Assembly (NCBI GenBank): GCA_026261815.1
Contig: JAMPIT010000575.1
Location: forward strand, 39,657,501-39,721,500
DNA: 64,000 bases
Direction of reading: 5' to 3'
Origin: Monarcha castaneiventris obscurior
Taxonomy: Eukaryota > Chordata > Aves > Passeriformes > Monarchidae
Positions 37,421-49,280 of the stretch are shown here, piece after piece. Position numbers and translations under genes: made by a program. Below the pieces are notes generated by a model. The model had not been told where the DNA came from. It saw only the letters and a list, made by a program, of their open reading frames with translations, and searched no databases. Every line of letters starts with the position of its first letter. Within the stretch, counting starts at the first letter, position 1.

Positions 37421-39499
37421 GACCACATTAGGCTGGGAATATAAAAATATTTTGCTAGTATTTTTTACTATTTCATTGTTCTCAGCAGAAAAACATATTA
37501 GTAATTATGTAAAATAATTTGAATGGTTATTTTGATTTTCACAAAAAACCCCCAAACAATCATTTAAGATGGTTGCATAAACAGAAAGAATAAAAGCAGC
37601 CATTTCTGATAAACTCAGCATTTAATAATGAGATAATCTAGAAACTTTAAACATTTTAATACATATGGTTAAGAGTTTTGACTCAGTTTCATATTGTTTT
37701 AAAGAAAAACAAAGAAAAAGAAAAGAAAGATAAAATGAGATTTTGACAATAAATAAATTCTGAGTACTACACCACAAATGCAACTTAATACTGGAGAACA
37801 TGACCAAGTTATAAGTAAGAGCAGACATTGACTAATCTGCAATAAATATCCACAATACTTAAATAATAAATAAGTGCTCCTAGTTCATGGCAAATACAAG
37901 ATAATTGAATTCAGAGTATTTTTTGCTATTAGCAGCTATGTTAGCTTGAATTACATTGTATTTGCTTTGGGCTGAGTTGCGTCTACCCGGTAAGTTGCCA
38001 TAGATCAGCAGACGTATGTCAGCTTTCTGCTCACCCAGATGTGATTAATATTCAAGGCCCTTCATGTCTTACTAGCTTTAGCAATTGTACAGCTTTTAAT
38101 TGAAATTGCAATTTTCACAAAAAATCAGTATCTTCAACATATTCACGCTTTTAGTATCTATTGCTGTGCTCTGTGAGGCAATATTTAATTTTATCCTTTT
38201 TTTTCTTTTTTACCTTTCTACTACATACTGATTTATGTTTCAAAATTCCATCATGATAATTTACTAATTATTTTCTGGGTGGTCCTCCACTACATCAATT
38301 GCCTGCTATGCTAATCAGACTTCAGGGAATATCTTTCTTTCTAGTCATTGTCAAAGCCAATGTCAAAGTATTCTAGAGGGGAGATGATTAGTGATGCAGC
38401 TTCATTGGGTCTGAAATGTACTGAGGCCTGATCTCCCATTCAAGCACTAAACCTTTGAAATTTTGCTTCATGTCAGTACAGTGCACCTGCTCCTGCTCAG
38501 GGGCATGGACTGAATGAAGGATTTACAAATCCCCAGAGAAGTTCACCTACTTTATCAAGCAATCCTGTTAGTTTTTCTGCAGAGTCCAACTTCTAGTTAT
38601 ACAATTCCTATGTTTCATCCCTCTGGTTCACCAGTGGGTAAACTAATTTCCTACCTAATGGAAGGATTTGTGACAGCTTAAATGTGACATGAGGCTAATG
38701 AATTGAACTAGGCTGATTTCAAAACTCATTCCAACAAGAAAGACTTTATGACCTACGAATTGTTTTCACAGCTATAATTCATTTTTAAAAGCGTATTTAG
38801 CTTAGCTCAGAAAAAGTCTTTGAAGTGCTATATCCAAGTCTGAAGTGACTATTTTTATTTTTTTATTATTTCCCCATGCCTCCATCCTCACTCCCACTGA
38901 TATCTGGACTGCCTTTCCCTGGTTTCCTTTCACACTTTGCAAATATTGTCTTCTGCTGTACTCCAGCTGGCAGGAATTCAGCAGCTCTCAGTGTTCACAT
39001 TTGGAATCCATCCTGAGAAGATGAGGGATTGAAGGCAAAGGAAGGAGAATTGGACTATTTTCCCTACACGCTTCTGCAGCTGATCCCACACTTCTCAAAC
39101 TAATTCAGTTACTGATTTCTGAAAGTGTCATTGCTAGTGTTATGAGTACAGAAGTGCAAAGACAGACCATGTGAGCATGTTTCACAATTCCAAGAGATGT
39201 CATGGGGAAAATGTTTGCAAGGAGAAAAATAGCTACTAGGAAGAACTTCATATTTGCTCTTACCAAGGTGAGAGTTACTTTGCTGAGCTTAAGGATAGCG
39301 CAATAAAAGCTGTCGGTGAAATCATAATTATCTAATAAAGAGCTGTATTAAATATTTCTTGCCAGCTACTCAGCCGAAGTCATGTTAGTGTATGCTTGTT
39401 CTCTAAAATCACTTTCTGTTGAGAACAGACTAAAATAAAATATAATCACTGTTCCTGAGAGAAGTCAAACAAAGGATAAGGATGAGAAATTGTCTAGTT
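37421..39499. other. Anonymous sequence, no gene seen
   Basis: No gene or repeat recognised. The segment at about 37920-38130 is non-repetitive with homeodomain-like sites (GTGATTAATATT, TTTTAATTGAAATTGC). CT-rich sequence lies at 38870-38960. Confidence 0.5.
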
Positions 39500-40585
39500 G
39501 CATGCAGCAGATTGTTGTGGTCAATGGCTCTATGTTCTGGTGGAGACCAGTGATGAGTAGTGTCCCTTGGGGCTCTGTCTTGGAGTCAGTGCTCTTTAAT
39601 ACCCTTTGATATACCCTTGGCTAATATCAATGTCACAAACAATTGGATCAAGTACACAGTGTTATTGGGTGCACCCTCAGCAAGTTTTCAGGTGACACCA
39701 ACCTGAGCAGTGCAGTTGACACAGCAGAAGGATGGGGTGCCACCCAGAGAAACCTGGTCAAGCTTGAGAAGTGGGCCCGTGGGAACCTCATGAAGTTCAA
39801 CAAGGCCAAGTGCAAGGTCCTGCACCTGGGTTGGGAAAATCCCAGAGATGAGTACAGACTGAGTGATGAACTCACTGAGAGTGAGGCCTGAGGAGAAGGA
39901 CTTGAGGGTTCTGGTGGATGAAAGACTGGACATGAGCCAACAGTGTGTTCTCCTAGCACAGAAAGCCAGCCCTATCCTGGGCTGCATAAAAATAGGAGTG
40001 GTCAGCAGGTTGAGGGAGATGGCTCTCATCTATTCCACCCTTGTGAGAACCCACCTGGATTACTGCATCCAGGTCTGGGGTCCTCAGCACCGGAAAGACA
40101 TAGTCCTGTTGGAGTGGGTTCAGAGGAGGGCCAAAAAGATGATCAGAGGGCTGGGGAACCTCTCCTGTGGAGACAGGCTGAGAGAGCTGGGGGTGTTCTC
40201 AGCTGTTCCCAGAGCCTGGAGAAGAGGTTCTGGGGACTACTCATTGCAGCCTTTCAGTACCTAAAGGGGTCTTATAGAAAAGGTGGAGAGGAACTTTTTA
40301 CATAGGCAGATAGTGATAGGACAAGTGAGGATTGTTTTAAACTAAAGTGGAGAGGTTTAGATTGGATAATAAGAAGGAATTCTTTATTGTGATGGTGGTG
40401 AGGCACAGAACAAGTTGTGCTGGGATGCTGTTGGATGTCCCATCCCTGGAAGTGTTCAGTGCTAAGCTGGATGAGGCTCTGGGCAGCCTGATCTAGAGGG
40501 TGACATCCCTGCCTATGGCAGATCGGTTGGAGCTACACGATCTTTAAGGCCCCTTCTAACCCAAACCATTCTATGATTTTATGAC
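39500..40585 (+). mobile_element. CR1 LINE fragment, best preserved, reverse transcriptase to tail
   Basis: From about 39540 the plus strand follows CR1 ORF2: a GTCCCTTGGGGCTCTGTCTT block (39561), GTGCACCCTCAGCAAGTTTT (39669) at the catalytic motif position (now FSGDTNLS rather than FADDTKLS), and ATGAAGTTCAACAAGGCCAA (39790). An open stretch at 39863-40264 has the [14 protein letters not shown] and [12 protein letters not shown] words. The frame changes around 39865-39890 and is lost again near 40260, so no complete protein remains. The 3' UTR follows, with GCTGGATGAGGCTCTGGGC and CCCCTTCTAACCCAAACCA, and ends in CATTCTATGATTTTATGA at 40568-40584. The 5' end is truncated near 39500-39540. 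Lower divergence suggests this is the youngest CR1 copy here. Confidence 0.95.
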
Positions 40586-41221
40586 TGTGGCAAGAAATCT
40601 CAAACTGCAGTGCGTTGACCCAATCAGCAGCCAAGCCCCCACACAGACTCTTGTTTGATTCCCTCTTCTGAAGGACAGTGAGAAAATGGAACGAAGACAA
40701 GAAAACTCATGGATTGAGATAAAGACAATTTAATAGACAAAGAAAAGTTGTGTTCACAACAAAGCAAAGCAAAAAAAAAGAAGAAGTAATAAATTTACTA
40801 CTGCCCATCAACAGGTGCATGCCCAGCCATTTCCTGGCAAGTGGGACCTTGGCACGTGTGACAATGGCTGGGAAGACAAACACCACAACCACAAATGTCC
40901 CCCATACCTCTTCCTCTCCCGAACTACTTCTGGCTGAGCTCAATGGCATACCATATGGGATATTCCCTTGGTCATCTCAGGTCATCTCTTTTGGCCATGC
41001 CTCCTTGTAATTCTTTGATCACTCCCAGCCAAGCCATCAGGGAGAACTAGGAGGCAGGGTGGAGTGAGGAATGAAAAAAGCCTTGATGCTGTGAAAGCAC
41101 TGCAACATTAACCAAAACACTGTTGAGTTCTCTACACTGTTTTAGTCACAAATCAAAAGCACATCACAACTGAGGCTGCTATGCAGAAAGTTAACTTCAT
41201 CCCAAGCAGACCCAGTACTCA
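40586..41221 (-). mobile_element. Solo LTR, ERV family A, copy 3, abutting CR1 tail
   Basis: The LTR starts TGTGGCAAG immediately after the CR1 tail. It shares GCCAAGCCCCCACACAG (40632), ACTCATGGATTGAGATAAAG (40707), CAATTTAATAGACAAAG (40726), CAAAGCAAAGCAAAA (40760), ATACCATATGGGATATTCCC (40948) and a degenerate ACTGAGGCTGCTATGCAGA end (41169). The TATA box seen in copy 2 has decayed here. Minus orientation is inferred from homology. The end is uncertain by a few bases around 41218-41221, and no target duplication is visible. Confidence 0.9.
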
Positions 41222-42299
41222 GAATATATTTGTTAAATACCAGATGAAAAAAATAATGCACTCTCTCTCTCTTGCTGTACTTAAATTCCCCTTGTGATAT
41301 TAGCAAACTAATCCATTTATTACATACAATTCTGACAGGTGTAACTGTATAAAACTCTGTCACACATTACAAGCTCAGTTCTACCCTTTTGGCTGCAATC
41401 CGAAAAAAGCACATACTTTACAAAAGATTAGGACATTCCCTCTGAGGTGAAATTCTGGCAGAGTTCCCACTCACTTTAGTATCTGTATCTGTATTATTTT
41501 TGTGTCAGGACTTGCGCACTGCTTACCAAGCACATGAGTGCATCTTGGACAACATCTACACTATTAAAACCGAAGGCTACCTCAGATCGTGTACATTCAT
41601 ATTGTGTCCACTTTGACATGAAAGATACCCAATTCCTCACACTGTGAATGTGCAACGCCAAGAGTATCTCACACACACCGCAGGGATAGGATGCAAGTTT
41701 AGGTTCAGAAATGTAAAATAAAATAAGTTTGTGTGCTATGCTTCTTAATTCCCTCTATAGGCAGTAGAGATCCAGGGATTTATTAATTCGCCTAGTATCA
41801 TATGGGAGAACTATGTGCATCTGCAACGCCCTAGTGGGACCCAGAACATATGAGACCTGCATCATTTATGGCTGGTAGATGGAGGACAGCATGAGGCATC
41901 CAGAATGCTACTAGGTGCCATATTTAGGTCACTGAATCAAGTCCCTACCATCAGTGGAGATAGGACAACTATTCAGTGGTCTGGGAACTGATTCATTTTC
42001 TAAACTTTCATGTCTGGAATGCCATTTTTGGTACTCTGGGGTATCTGAAATATCTGGAGTGGGCTGATACTTTTGACCTACAAACTGGCAGATGCAGCAG
42101 ATGGAATCAAATCTATGAGAAACACAGGTGCTTCTTTAAGTAGCAAAGGCCAGATAAAACACCCAATCTCAGGCCATGGCAGACTGATGTGCCTACACAT
42201 GAACAACTAAATCTAAACCCTGCTATTTGTTCATTACATTCAAAACCCTGTAATGTGAGAGAAGAAACACACATATGGGTTTATTCAGGACACTGTCAG
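41222..42299. other. Unassigned sequence, possible old repeat, no gene seen
   Basis: No gene. Composition is more balanced than the surrounding AT-rich DNA, and words such as ATTTAGGTCACTGAATCAAG (41922) give a repeat-like impression, but I cannot name a family. It could be upstream CR1 sequence, since a CR1 5' segment follows, or an unrelated old transposon. Confidence 0.4.
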
Positions 42300-43139
42300 G
42301 GAATTCCTGCAGCATATCAAGTGTGATTGCAGGTGCCCAGGGTGATGGTCAATGGCTTGGTGGCTCAGGCGTTTTTTAACTCAGTTGTGCTTGTGAGGGT
42401 AAAGGGCTTGAGATGGAGTGGATAGATCATGATGGTCAACACTGGTAGTGAAACAGGTAACAAACCCAAAGATTTGGTTCTTATAGCCACAGGATCTCCT
42501 TTAAAGACTGAGGGTTGTTAGGTAGCAGTAAGATCCTCTTGATCAGGAGGGGCAAAATCTTCTTTGCAAGCAGGAAGGTCAAATTGCTAAAAACAACTTT
42601 AAAATAAGAGCAGTAGAGGAGGGAGTATATGACCTACAGTCAAGTGAGGAAGTGGTGATGCAAGCTGGAAAGCACAGGATACTGGGTAATGCGGACAGGA
42701 GAAAACTCATAATCAATGAAACAAGACCTATCTCAAGTGCAGGCACAAATATGGAAATGCCAAAAAACATGGTGGTGCTGGCTATCGTGCTTATTGCTCC
42801 TGGAAATGTGCACTACTGAGCATCTCTCTGAAGTGTCTGTGTGCTAATGCACAGAGTGTGAGGACAATCAGGAGGAATTAGGTGTTTGTATGCATGGAAT
42901 GCATGGAGCTCTGCTCAGGATGAATGCAGAGGCAAAACAGATTTTACGGGTTAAGATTAGCATAACATGGCAACCTTATGGTTGATTTCCACTACAGCTC
43001 ACCTGATCAGGAAGAAGAATCAAATGACATTTTCTTCAAAATAAAAGGAAAATAAAGGTAATCTTGTGTTCACAGGGACTGGGTTAAATTAACTCCTGAG
43101 GTCCTTTCTAATGTCTACATTTCTGTGATTCTGTGATGG
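42300..43139 (+). mobile_element. CR1 copy with 5' segment joined to 3' tail
   Basis: The order on the plus strand matches the CR1 region before and at the start of ORF2. A segment near 42560-42625 fits the sequence shortly upstream of ORF2 (TTTGCAAGCAGGAAGGTC and an AACTTTAAAATAAGAG run). CTGAAGTGTCTGTGTGCTAATGC (split at 42829-42851) and CAGGAGGAATTAGGTG (42869) match the start of the endonuclease domain (LKCLYANARS...QEELE). After about 43000 this stops, and at 43096-43139 a CR1 3' end appears: GAGGTCCTTTCTAATG, then TTCTGTGATTCTGTGATGG. Most of ORF2 is absent. Either one copy has a large internal deletion or two copies abut. Frames are broken throughout. Confidence 0.65.
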
Positions 43140-46100
43140 CAAGAATTTATTGTTAATGTAGAAAAAGTCTTTACAACTAATCAAGACGTATAAAATCACT
43201 TAGCATTATTCCAAATACTAAGAGTTATACTAGGAGTCACAGTAATAGTCCTACTCAGAACTATTTAATTTAGGGATCGGAATAGGGACTGGTGTTATGA
43301 AGAGTCACCAGCATTCCCGGTCTTTTGCTAAAAGACCAACAATATACATGGTAAGTCTCTTTTCTTCTCAGTTTACTTTGAGATATCGCTGTCATGGCAT
43401 GAGAAAAAAAGAATTATGTGGGACTCTCAACCAATCCTACAACTCCTGCAATGTTATACATGCATGGAGTCTAAGACTAGTACCTGTACTACTGAGAAAA
43501 AAAATTAAAGCATATTTAAATGTCCATGAGCAGAAATGCATCTGCCTTGATGACTGCTTAGAAGTGTTACTCACACTGCCAAAATAATGGTTATGTCTTT
43601 ACTCACAAGGTAAAACCATAGCTAAAAAATATATATTTTACTGTCCTATCTAGCAGCACAGATATAAAACTTTATTCTCTCACATTGTAGAAAACCAGGT
43701 TGTCTTACTTTGAATGGTGTATCTCACCGGACAGACAGCTGTGTCTTCACTACGTCTCTCTCTGCTCCAAACCTTGAACTCCCTGAGGAATCCTGCACAT
43801 TGTAAGGAGTTACACTTCACCTATATTTCTGTATTCAACCACATCACTTCCATTTTTTCCTTAGAGTAAGCCAGCCCTAAGAAACTGTCATCCCATGGTG
43901 GAAGATTCAGTAAAAGTAGCACAGAGTAGCATAAATGTTTTGATATTTCTGCCTGTCTTGCTATAAATTCCTTTGATTGAAGAAGGAGGAGGGAAACGTA
44001 TCTCTAGGCACCTTTTCATTTACCACAGAAAATGGTAGGAAAAAAGAGGCTATGTGGCAATTTTTAAACTCGGGTGGAGCAACAGAAATACAGAAGTTAA
44101 CCAGAACACAAGGCACAGGTTTACTATTGAAGCCATTTCCTTGCTTTAGAGATACTGTCATTTAGCAGGGATTTTTTTTTAATCTACATGAAAGAATCGT
44201 AATTTTCCCAAGATATAAGAACATTCCCAATCATTTTTATTTTAGAGTATTTCACTTCCCACATACATCTACTCCTATCTCATCAGTTAAAAGTTTGCAA
44301 TATGTTCTCCTCCATACTGTGTAGCAAAATACTTAACACCTAAATGTGCAAGTTCTTTAGCTTCCTTCAACATTAGCTTATAATTTTTCCTGTGAGTTAC
44401 CTTACAAAGAAGCAATCATCAAGCAGTATTTAATGCTAGCCTTAGTTCTAGCCTCCAAAAATCCTGCAATGCTATAAATTCCATAAAAACTTAGGGTATA
44501 ATTTCTGAAAACAATTTTACTGAAAGCTATCATCAGTCCTTTATTTCCCCCACAAAGGATGTAACTATACCTCACATTAGTCAAATACCTCATAGTTCTT
44601 GTTTTGGTTTTTAACATTGTGGGAATTTGTGGTTTCTCTTGGTTTGGTTTGGTTTGGTTTTTATCCGTTAGACTTTGCTTTGCTCCTATTCTGGCACAAG
44701 TTAAAAGTAGAAGGGGTATGGTAACTGACTTTTACACAAAGAAGACCACTTCTTGCTCTATCAATATTTCAATGTCTTTTGTTTTTCTGTTTTGGCAGAG
44801 ATGACATATTCTCCTTCAGAGGGAAAATCAGGCCTTTGGATTCATGTGATGAAACTCAGGGTAATTGTTAAGACATGTCACAGTGCAGATTAAACCTTCT
44901 GTTTGATAAAAGTCAATCTAAAGGTCTTGCCTGCTCAGTTCACTTTGCTCATGATGTTTTCCTTCATTTTATACTGCCAAGAGGGATGCATTATGCTTCC
45001 TCATTAAGGTCTTGATCAAGGGGCTATTTACGGGGTTCATGCAATCCCATAAATTGTATCTTATAACATCTTTGTGATCCTCTTTATTTATCTCATTTCC
45101 TTTAGGAATGAAAGATTTCAAATAAAAGTGTGTGTGAGGAAGGAAAATTCTGAGTCTGTTTTAAAAGTTTCATTCCCACATCAATTCTCAGAAAAGCCAG
45201 CTGGAAGAGTGAAGATGCAAACATAGATGCAGACACATGGGATTTCTTTAAAAAAACTAATCCAACTCTAATCCATTTGCCTTTGACTTTTCCAGTCTGG
45301 TTTCTGAAATCTTTTCTGGTTTTATAAAATGAAAGACATGCTAATTTGTTTCTTTTATAAACTTTTTTCACTGTTGGTTGAACAAAGCATAGCAGTTACA
45401 CAGATTTTGAAGAACCATAGGAGGAACATGTGGAACAGGCAAGCATTGGATGAACAAACACTAGTTTTTATGGGAATTTTATTCTCTCCAGGATCTATGA
45501 GAATGTGCCGTTTTTGCCCAGGTACCATGAAAGTAAATAATTTTATAAAATAATAATAACTGCAGCTAATGAATAGCCACCGTAACTGTACAGAACAATC
45601 ATTCATAATAATTATTCTCACTGCTGTAGCTAAACTAATGGCAACATGGAAAGCATTTTCAGAAGCCTTTAGGAAAATGAAATTCACAAAAGAAAATGGG
45701 AAGATCCAGCACTACTTAAATAAAAAGATAGCACACCATGGAGGGAAATTATTTCAGAAGTCTTGTTAAATTTCTTTGTCAAACACCAATAAGCTACTCA
45801 GTGATCCTACACAACTTTAATGTCTTAGAAAAATATTGATTACTATCCAAACTTCAGTATGGTGTGTGACATAGGCCACAGAGACACCTGAAGAATCTCT
45901 CTTGTCATATCTTTATGTCCTGTCCCACAAAAATCACCAAAAATCTGTCCAATGAAAAAATCTGTCCATATCTTGAGATTGCCTGGGTGAAACAGATCAC
46001 ATTGCTTTGGAGACGGCATTTGCAATGTTGTCATCCTTTCGTTATTAGATAAGTATAAAATTGTGCTAATTCACGGAAAGCTTAAAGCTTCTTTTCAAGA

Positions 46101-46161
46101 GATTTCTCCAATTTCCCATTTTGAGCTCATTTCTTATTCCGTTACAGCAGCTAATTACCAT
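43140..46161. other. Anonymous sequence, no gene seen
   Basis: No gene recognised. Minor features are a short (GGTTT)n run at 44638-44660 and a run of T at 44171-44180. Frames of up to 110 codons (45355-45687 minus) show no domain. Confidence 0.5.
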
Positions 46162-46260
46162 GAATTCCTTTGGTATTCATTATAATAGCACTAATTATGA
46201 CAGAATTGTTTGGTATTCATTTTAATAGCACTGATCATAAAGAATTCATTTGATGTTTAT
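46162..46260 (+). repeat. About 40-bp tandem repeat, 2.5 copies
   Basis: Units begin GAATTC or GAATTG at 46162, 46203 and 46242. The first two share TTTGGTATTCATT.TAATAGC and ACT.AT.AT over about 40 bases; the third is partial (GAATTCATTTGATGTTTAT). The spacing is 41 then 39 bases. Confidence 0.9.
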
Positions 46261-46883
46261 AGGGACGTCTCATGTATTCTCTCAGCATACAATCATAATT
46301 TAGCCTCTGTAAAGTTAAACTTCAGCTACACATTGGAAGAATTACATATGTGCCTACTACAACTGAAGAGATGGAGGACCCAGTTAAGGTGTTTGGGATG
46401 GAATTTTTTTCACAATTAGCCATATTAAGAAAGTGAAACCAATTTTGATGGGTGTCTTGGTATCTTGGTATAAGTTTTTAGTACAAAACTCAAATAGATT
46501 TTTATCATTCCTTGGTGATCAACACTCTCTGTACTGCATATGGAGCTGTATCTTTAGATGTATAAGTTTCAAGAATGAATTTTAATAAAGAGTCAGCTTT
46601 ATGCTATTCACTAAGAATTCAGATTCAGGCAATGAAATAAGCCCTTCTAAATCTTTCCAGCTGAAGGTTAATCGTGTATACAAAGAGTTTTTATTAACGA
46701 ATATATAGTAGTTTCAGTGCAGATCTAATGTTTTCATCAGGCTGAATATCTCATCACTGAAACTACCAGAATAACATCTCATCACTTTTCCATAGTGGTT
46801 AATTGGTGTAATCAGCTTAGTTATGTTAATATCTATGGTAAAATAGCAATACAAGAAAAATATGTAGTGATCAATAATATAAT
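46261..46883. other. Anonymous sequence, no gene seen
   Basis: No gene or repeat recognised. Confidence 0.5.
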
Positions 46884-46953
46884 AAATAGAATAGAATAGA
46901 ATAGAATAGAATAGAATAGAATAGAATAGAATAGAATAGAATAGAATAGAATA
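46884..46953 (+). repeat. (AATAG)n microsatellite
   Basis: About 14 nearly perfect AATAG pentamers. The run directly precedes a short CGTTTAG duplication (46961-46974) and then a CR1 3' part. The purity suggests ongoing slippage and probable length polymorphism. Confidence 0.98.
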
Positions 46954-46984
46954 TTATTAACGTTTAGCGTTTAGCGGAAATTAC

Positions 46985-47195
46985 ACTAAAATATAAGAAA
47001 ACCTTCTTGACTGTGAGAATAGTTAAACACTGGAACAAGTTTCCCAGAAATATGATAATTTTTCCATTGTTAGTGATACCCAAAATCTCACTGGACTTGC
47101 CCCTGAGCAGACAGCTTTACCTAAAACAACTTTGGACAGGCAGGTTGAACTAAAGATTACTGGGATCCCTAGCAACCCCAAAGATTTTCTCTTTT
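46985..47195 (+). mobile_element. Old CR1 3' fragment
   Basis: Plus-strand words match the CR1 ORF2 end and 3' UTR: ACCTTCTTGACTGTGAGAAT (47001), TTAAACACTGGAACAAGTTT (47023), CCCAGAAATATG, and a degenerate GGTTGAACTAAAGATTACTG (47142) in place of the usual GGACTAGATGATCT. The tail is not recognisable. Confidence 0.7.
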
Positions 47196-48688
47196 TAAAT
47201 ATGTAGGGTATTCTCCTGCACAAAATAAATTTATTTTAAGAGGAAAATCAAAGGAAATAGGCCATCGTCCGAACCAATTACCTAAATGAATTACCTGGAA
47301 CATGCCACATGTTCGCAATAGTCAGTCACTATTTTCCCTTTCATGAAAATTCCTGTTGCAAATTTATAATCAAGCTGCTCGAACCCCCCCAAGTTTATTT
47401 ACAGAAAGCAATATTTTGAAGAGTATACTTATGAACAGGTTGTAAGGCCTGTTTTGGAGTGCTTAATTGATCTTGGAGTGTTTCAGAGCTACTCTACTAA
47501 GACTGAAGAGGGAAAGAGAATAACATATTAGCAAGGTGCTTACGTGAGCACTGTCTAATCATTTCTTTATTGCATATCATAACCAAATGTAATACCAGTA
47601 ATCAGTAGCTCTTAAGAGACCTCAATGCAATATTTTTCACATGTGTAAACAAGGAAATGACTCAATATTGATGATGTTTATGATGCTGGTAATACAGAAA
47701 ACTCATACTACAATAACATTTTATAGAAAAACTGATTAGAAGATATTGACCTACTGGATGAACTGAATGTTAATCTAAATTTAGTCTGAAAATGAGGGGA
47801 AATTAATGAGTCCAATCACATCTCTGTTTAAAGAAAAAAAGGGGAAAAAAAGAAAATTAAAGGAATCACTTTGTCTATGATTATTTACCTGATGATCTTT
47901 CAACCCCAATAAGAAAGGATGGAATCTGTCTTGTATCCCTATTAACATCCCAAGAGACCTCTTATACTAAATATCAAATGAGACTCCAAATTAAGTTCTT
48001 CACCTTTTCCATATTCCCCTTTACCTAGGATATAGAAGTATCTAGATTTTCAAAACCACCTGCACCAAACCTGACTCAATAAAAGCACTCGACTAGTCAA
48101 TAATGGAAGTGATGGGACTGTTATTAAACAGAGCTGTTCTCTCTTAATAGCCAGCATATGATTACACACAGTGTGATAGCCATGCTTTTTCATGAAACTA
48201 TAAACAAAGATTTTCAATTCTGTCTTTTCAACAATCAGCTGCCCTACTGCTGTCATAGGTGAATCATCAGGCTAAGCACAACTCCTGTTTATGAATTTTG
48301 AATGTCATAAATCCAAGCATAATCCATGATTCCAGGAAAATATGTCAGTGTCACACACATACTTGAACATTAATTAGAATTATTCTCTTTGCATGCACAA
48401 AGATCCCTGTGTTTCTAGAACATTTGAAATCCATTATGTACATAAAGATCATGTTTGAATATATAGAGGTTTTGAGAAAGCACTAGATTGTTATTACATT
48501 TTCAGAAATATTTTAAGGTGTGTATCAATATTAACTTTAGTATTACTGATGCATATGATGTGGCTTATAGTTTCAATAGTTCAACTATTACAATGGTCAC
48601 AAGACCATAAGGGAGTCACAGTATCTAAAAATTTCAGTTCTGTTTAACTGACTGAATTTTGTAATGCATACTCTTTTCTTTTCATACT
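47196..48688. other. Anonymous AT-rich sequence, no gene seen
   Basis: No gene or repeat recognised. A seven-base C-run lies at about 47385. Confidence 0.5.
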
Positions 48689-49280
48689 TGTGTCTTGACT
48701 TGGCAGGACACTGGCACCCACCAAGCCACTCTATCACTCGTCTTCTCAGCAGGACAGGGAAGGGAGAAAATAAGATGGAAAAAAAACTCTCATAAAGGGC
48801 AAGATAAAGGCAGTTTAATAAAGCAGAGGAAAAGGTCACACGTAAAAGCAAAGGAAAACAAAAGATTTTATTTGTTACTTCCAATCAGCAGGAAATGTTT
48901 GGCCACTTCCCAGGAAAAAGAGCTTTAGGACATATAGAAGTTGTCCCAAAAGACAAACAATATAACGACAAATACCCCTGCTTTCCCCTCCTTTCTTGTA
49001 GCTTTTATTGCTGAGCAGACATCATATGGTATGGAATATGTCTTTGGTCACTTTGGGTCAGTTATCTTGCCTAAGTCACCACCCAACATCTTTCCTACCC
49101 CCAGCCCCCAGCCTGCTGGTGAGGGAATGTTGGAGACACAGCCCTGATGCTTTGCCAGCACTGCTCAGCAGGAGCAGAACAGTGGGGTGTTATCAGCTCC
49201 TTTCAGGTACCAGTGCAAAGCACAGCACTGTGGGGACTGCTGTGGGCAAAATGAACTCCACCTCAGCCAGACCCAGTACA
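48689..49280 (-). mobile_element. Solo LTR, ERV family A, copy 4, with probable target duplication
   Basis: It begins TGTGTCTTGACTTGG and ends ACCCAGTACA. The flanking pentamers ATACT (48684-48688) and ATGCT (49281-49285) match at four of five positions, consistent with a decayed 5-base target duplication. Family landmarks are GCAAGATAAAGGCAGTTTAA (48799), ATCATATGGTATGGAATATG (49021), CAGCACTGCTCAGCAGGAGC (49157), and CCTCAGCCAGACCCAGTACA at the end. The TATA position is TTTTATTGCTGAGCA (49003), reading ATAAAAG on the minus strand. There is no internal retroviral sequence, so it is a solo LTR. Two short overlapping frames here (48941-49307) are not genes. Confidence 0.9.

Noticed and set aside
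39863..40264. 133-codon frame with reverse-transcriptase-like words
   Set aside because: It is part of the CR1 copy and out of frame with the preceding CR1 segment (39643-39891). It is a decayed transposon, not a host gene.
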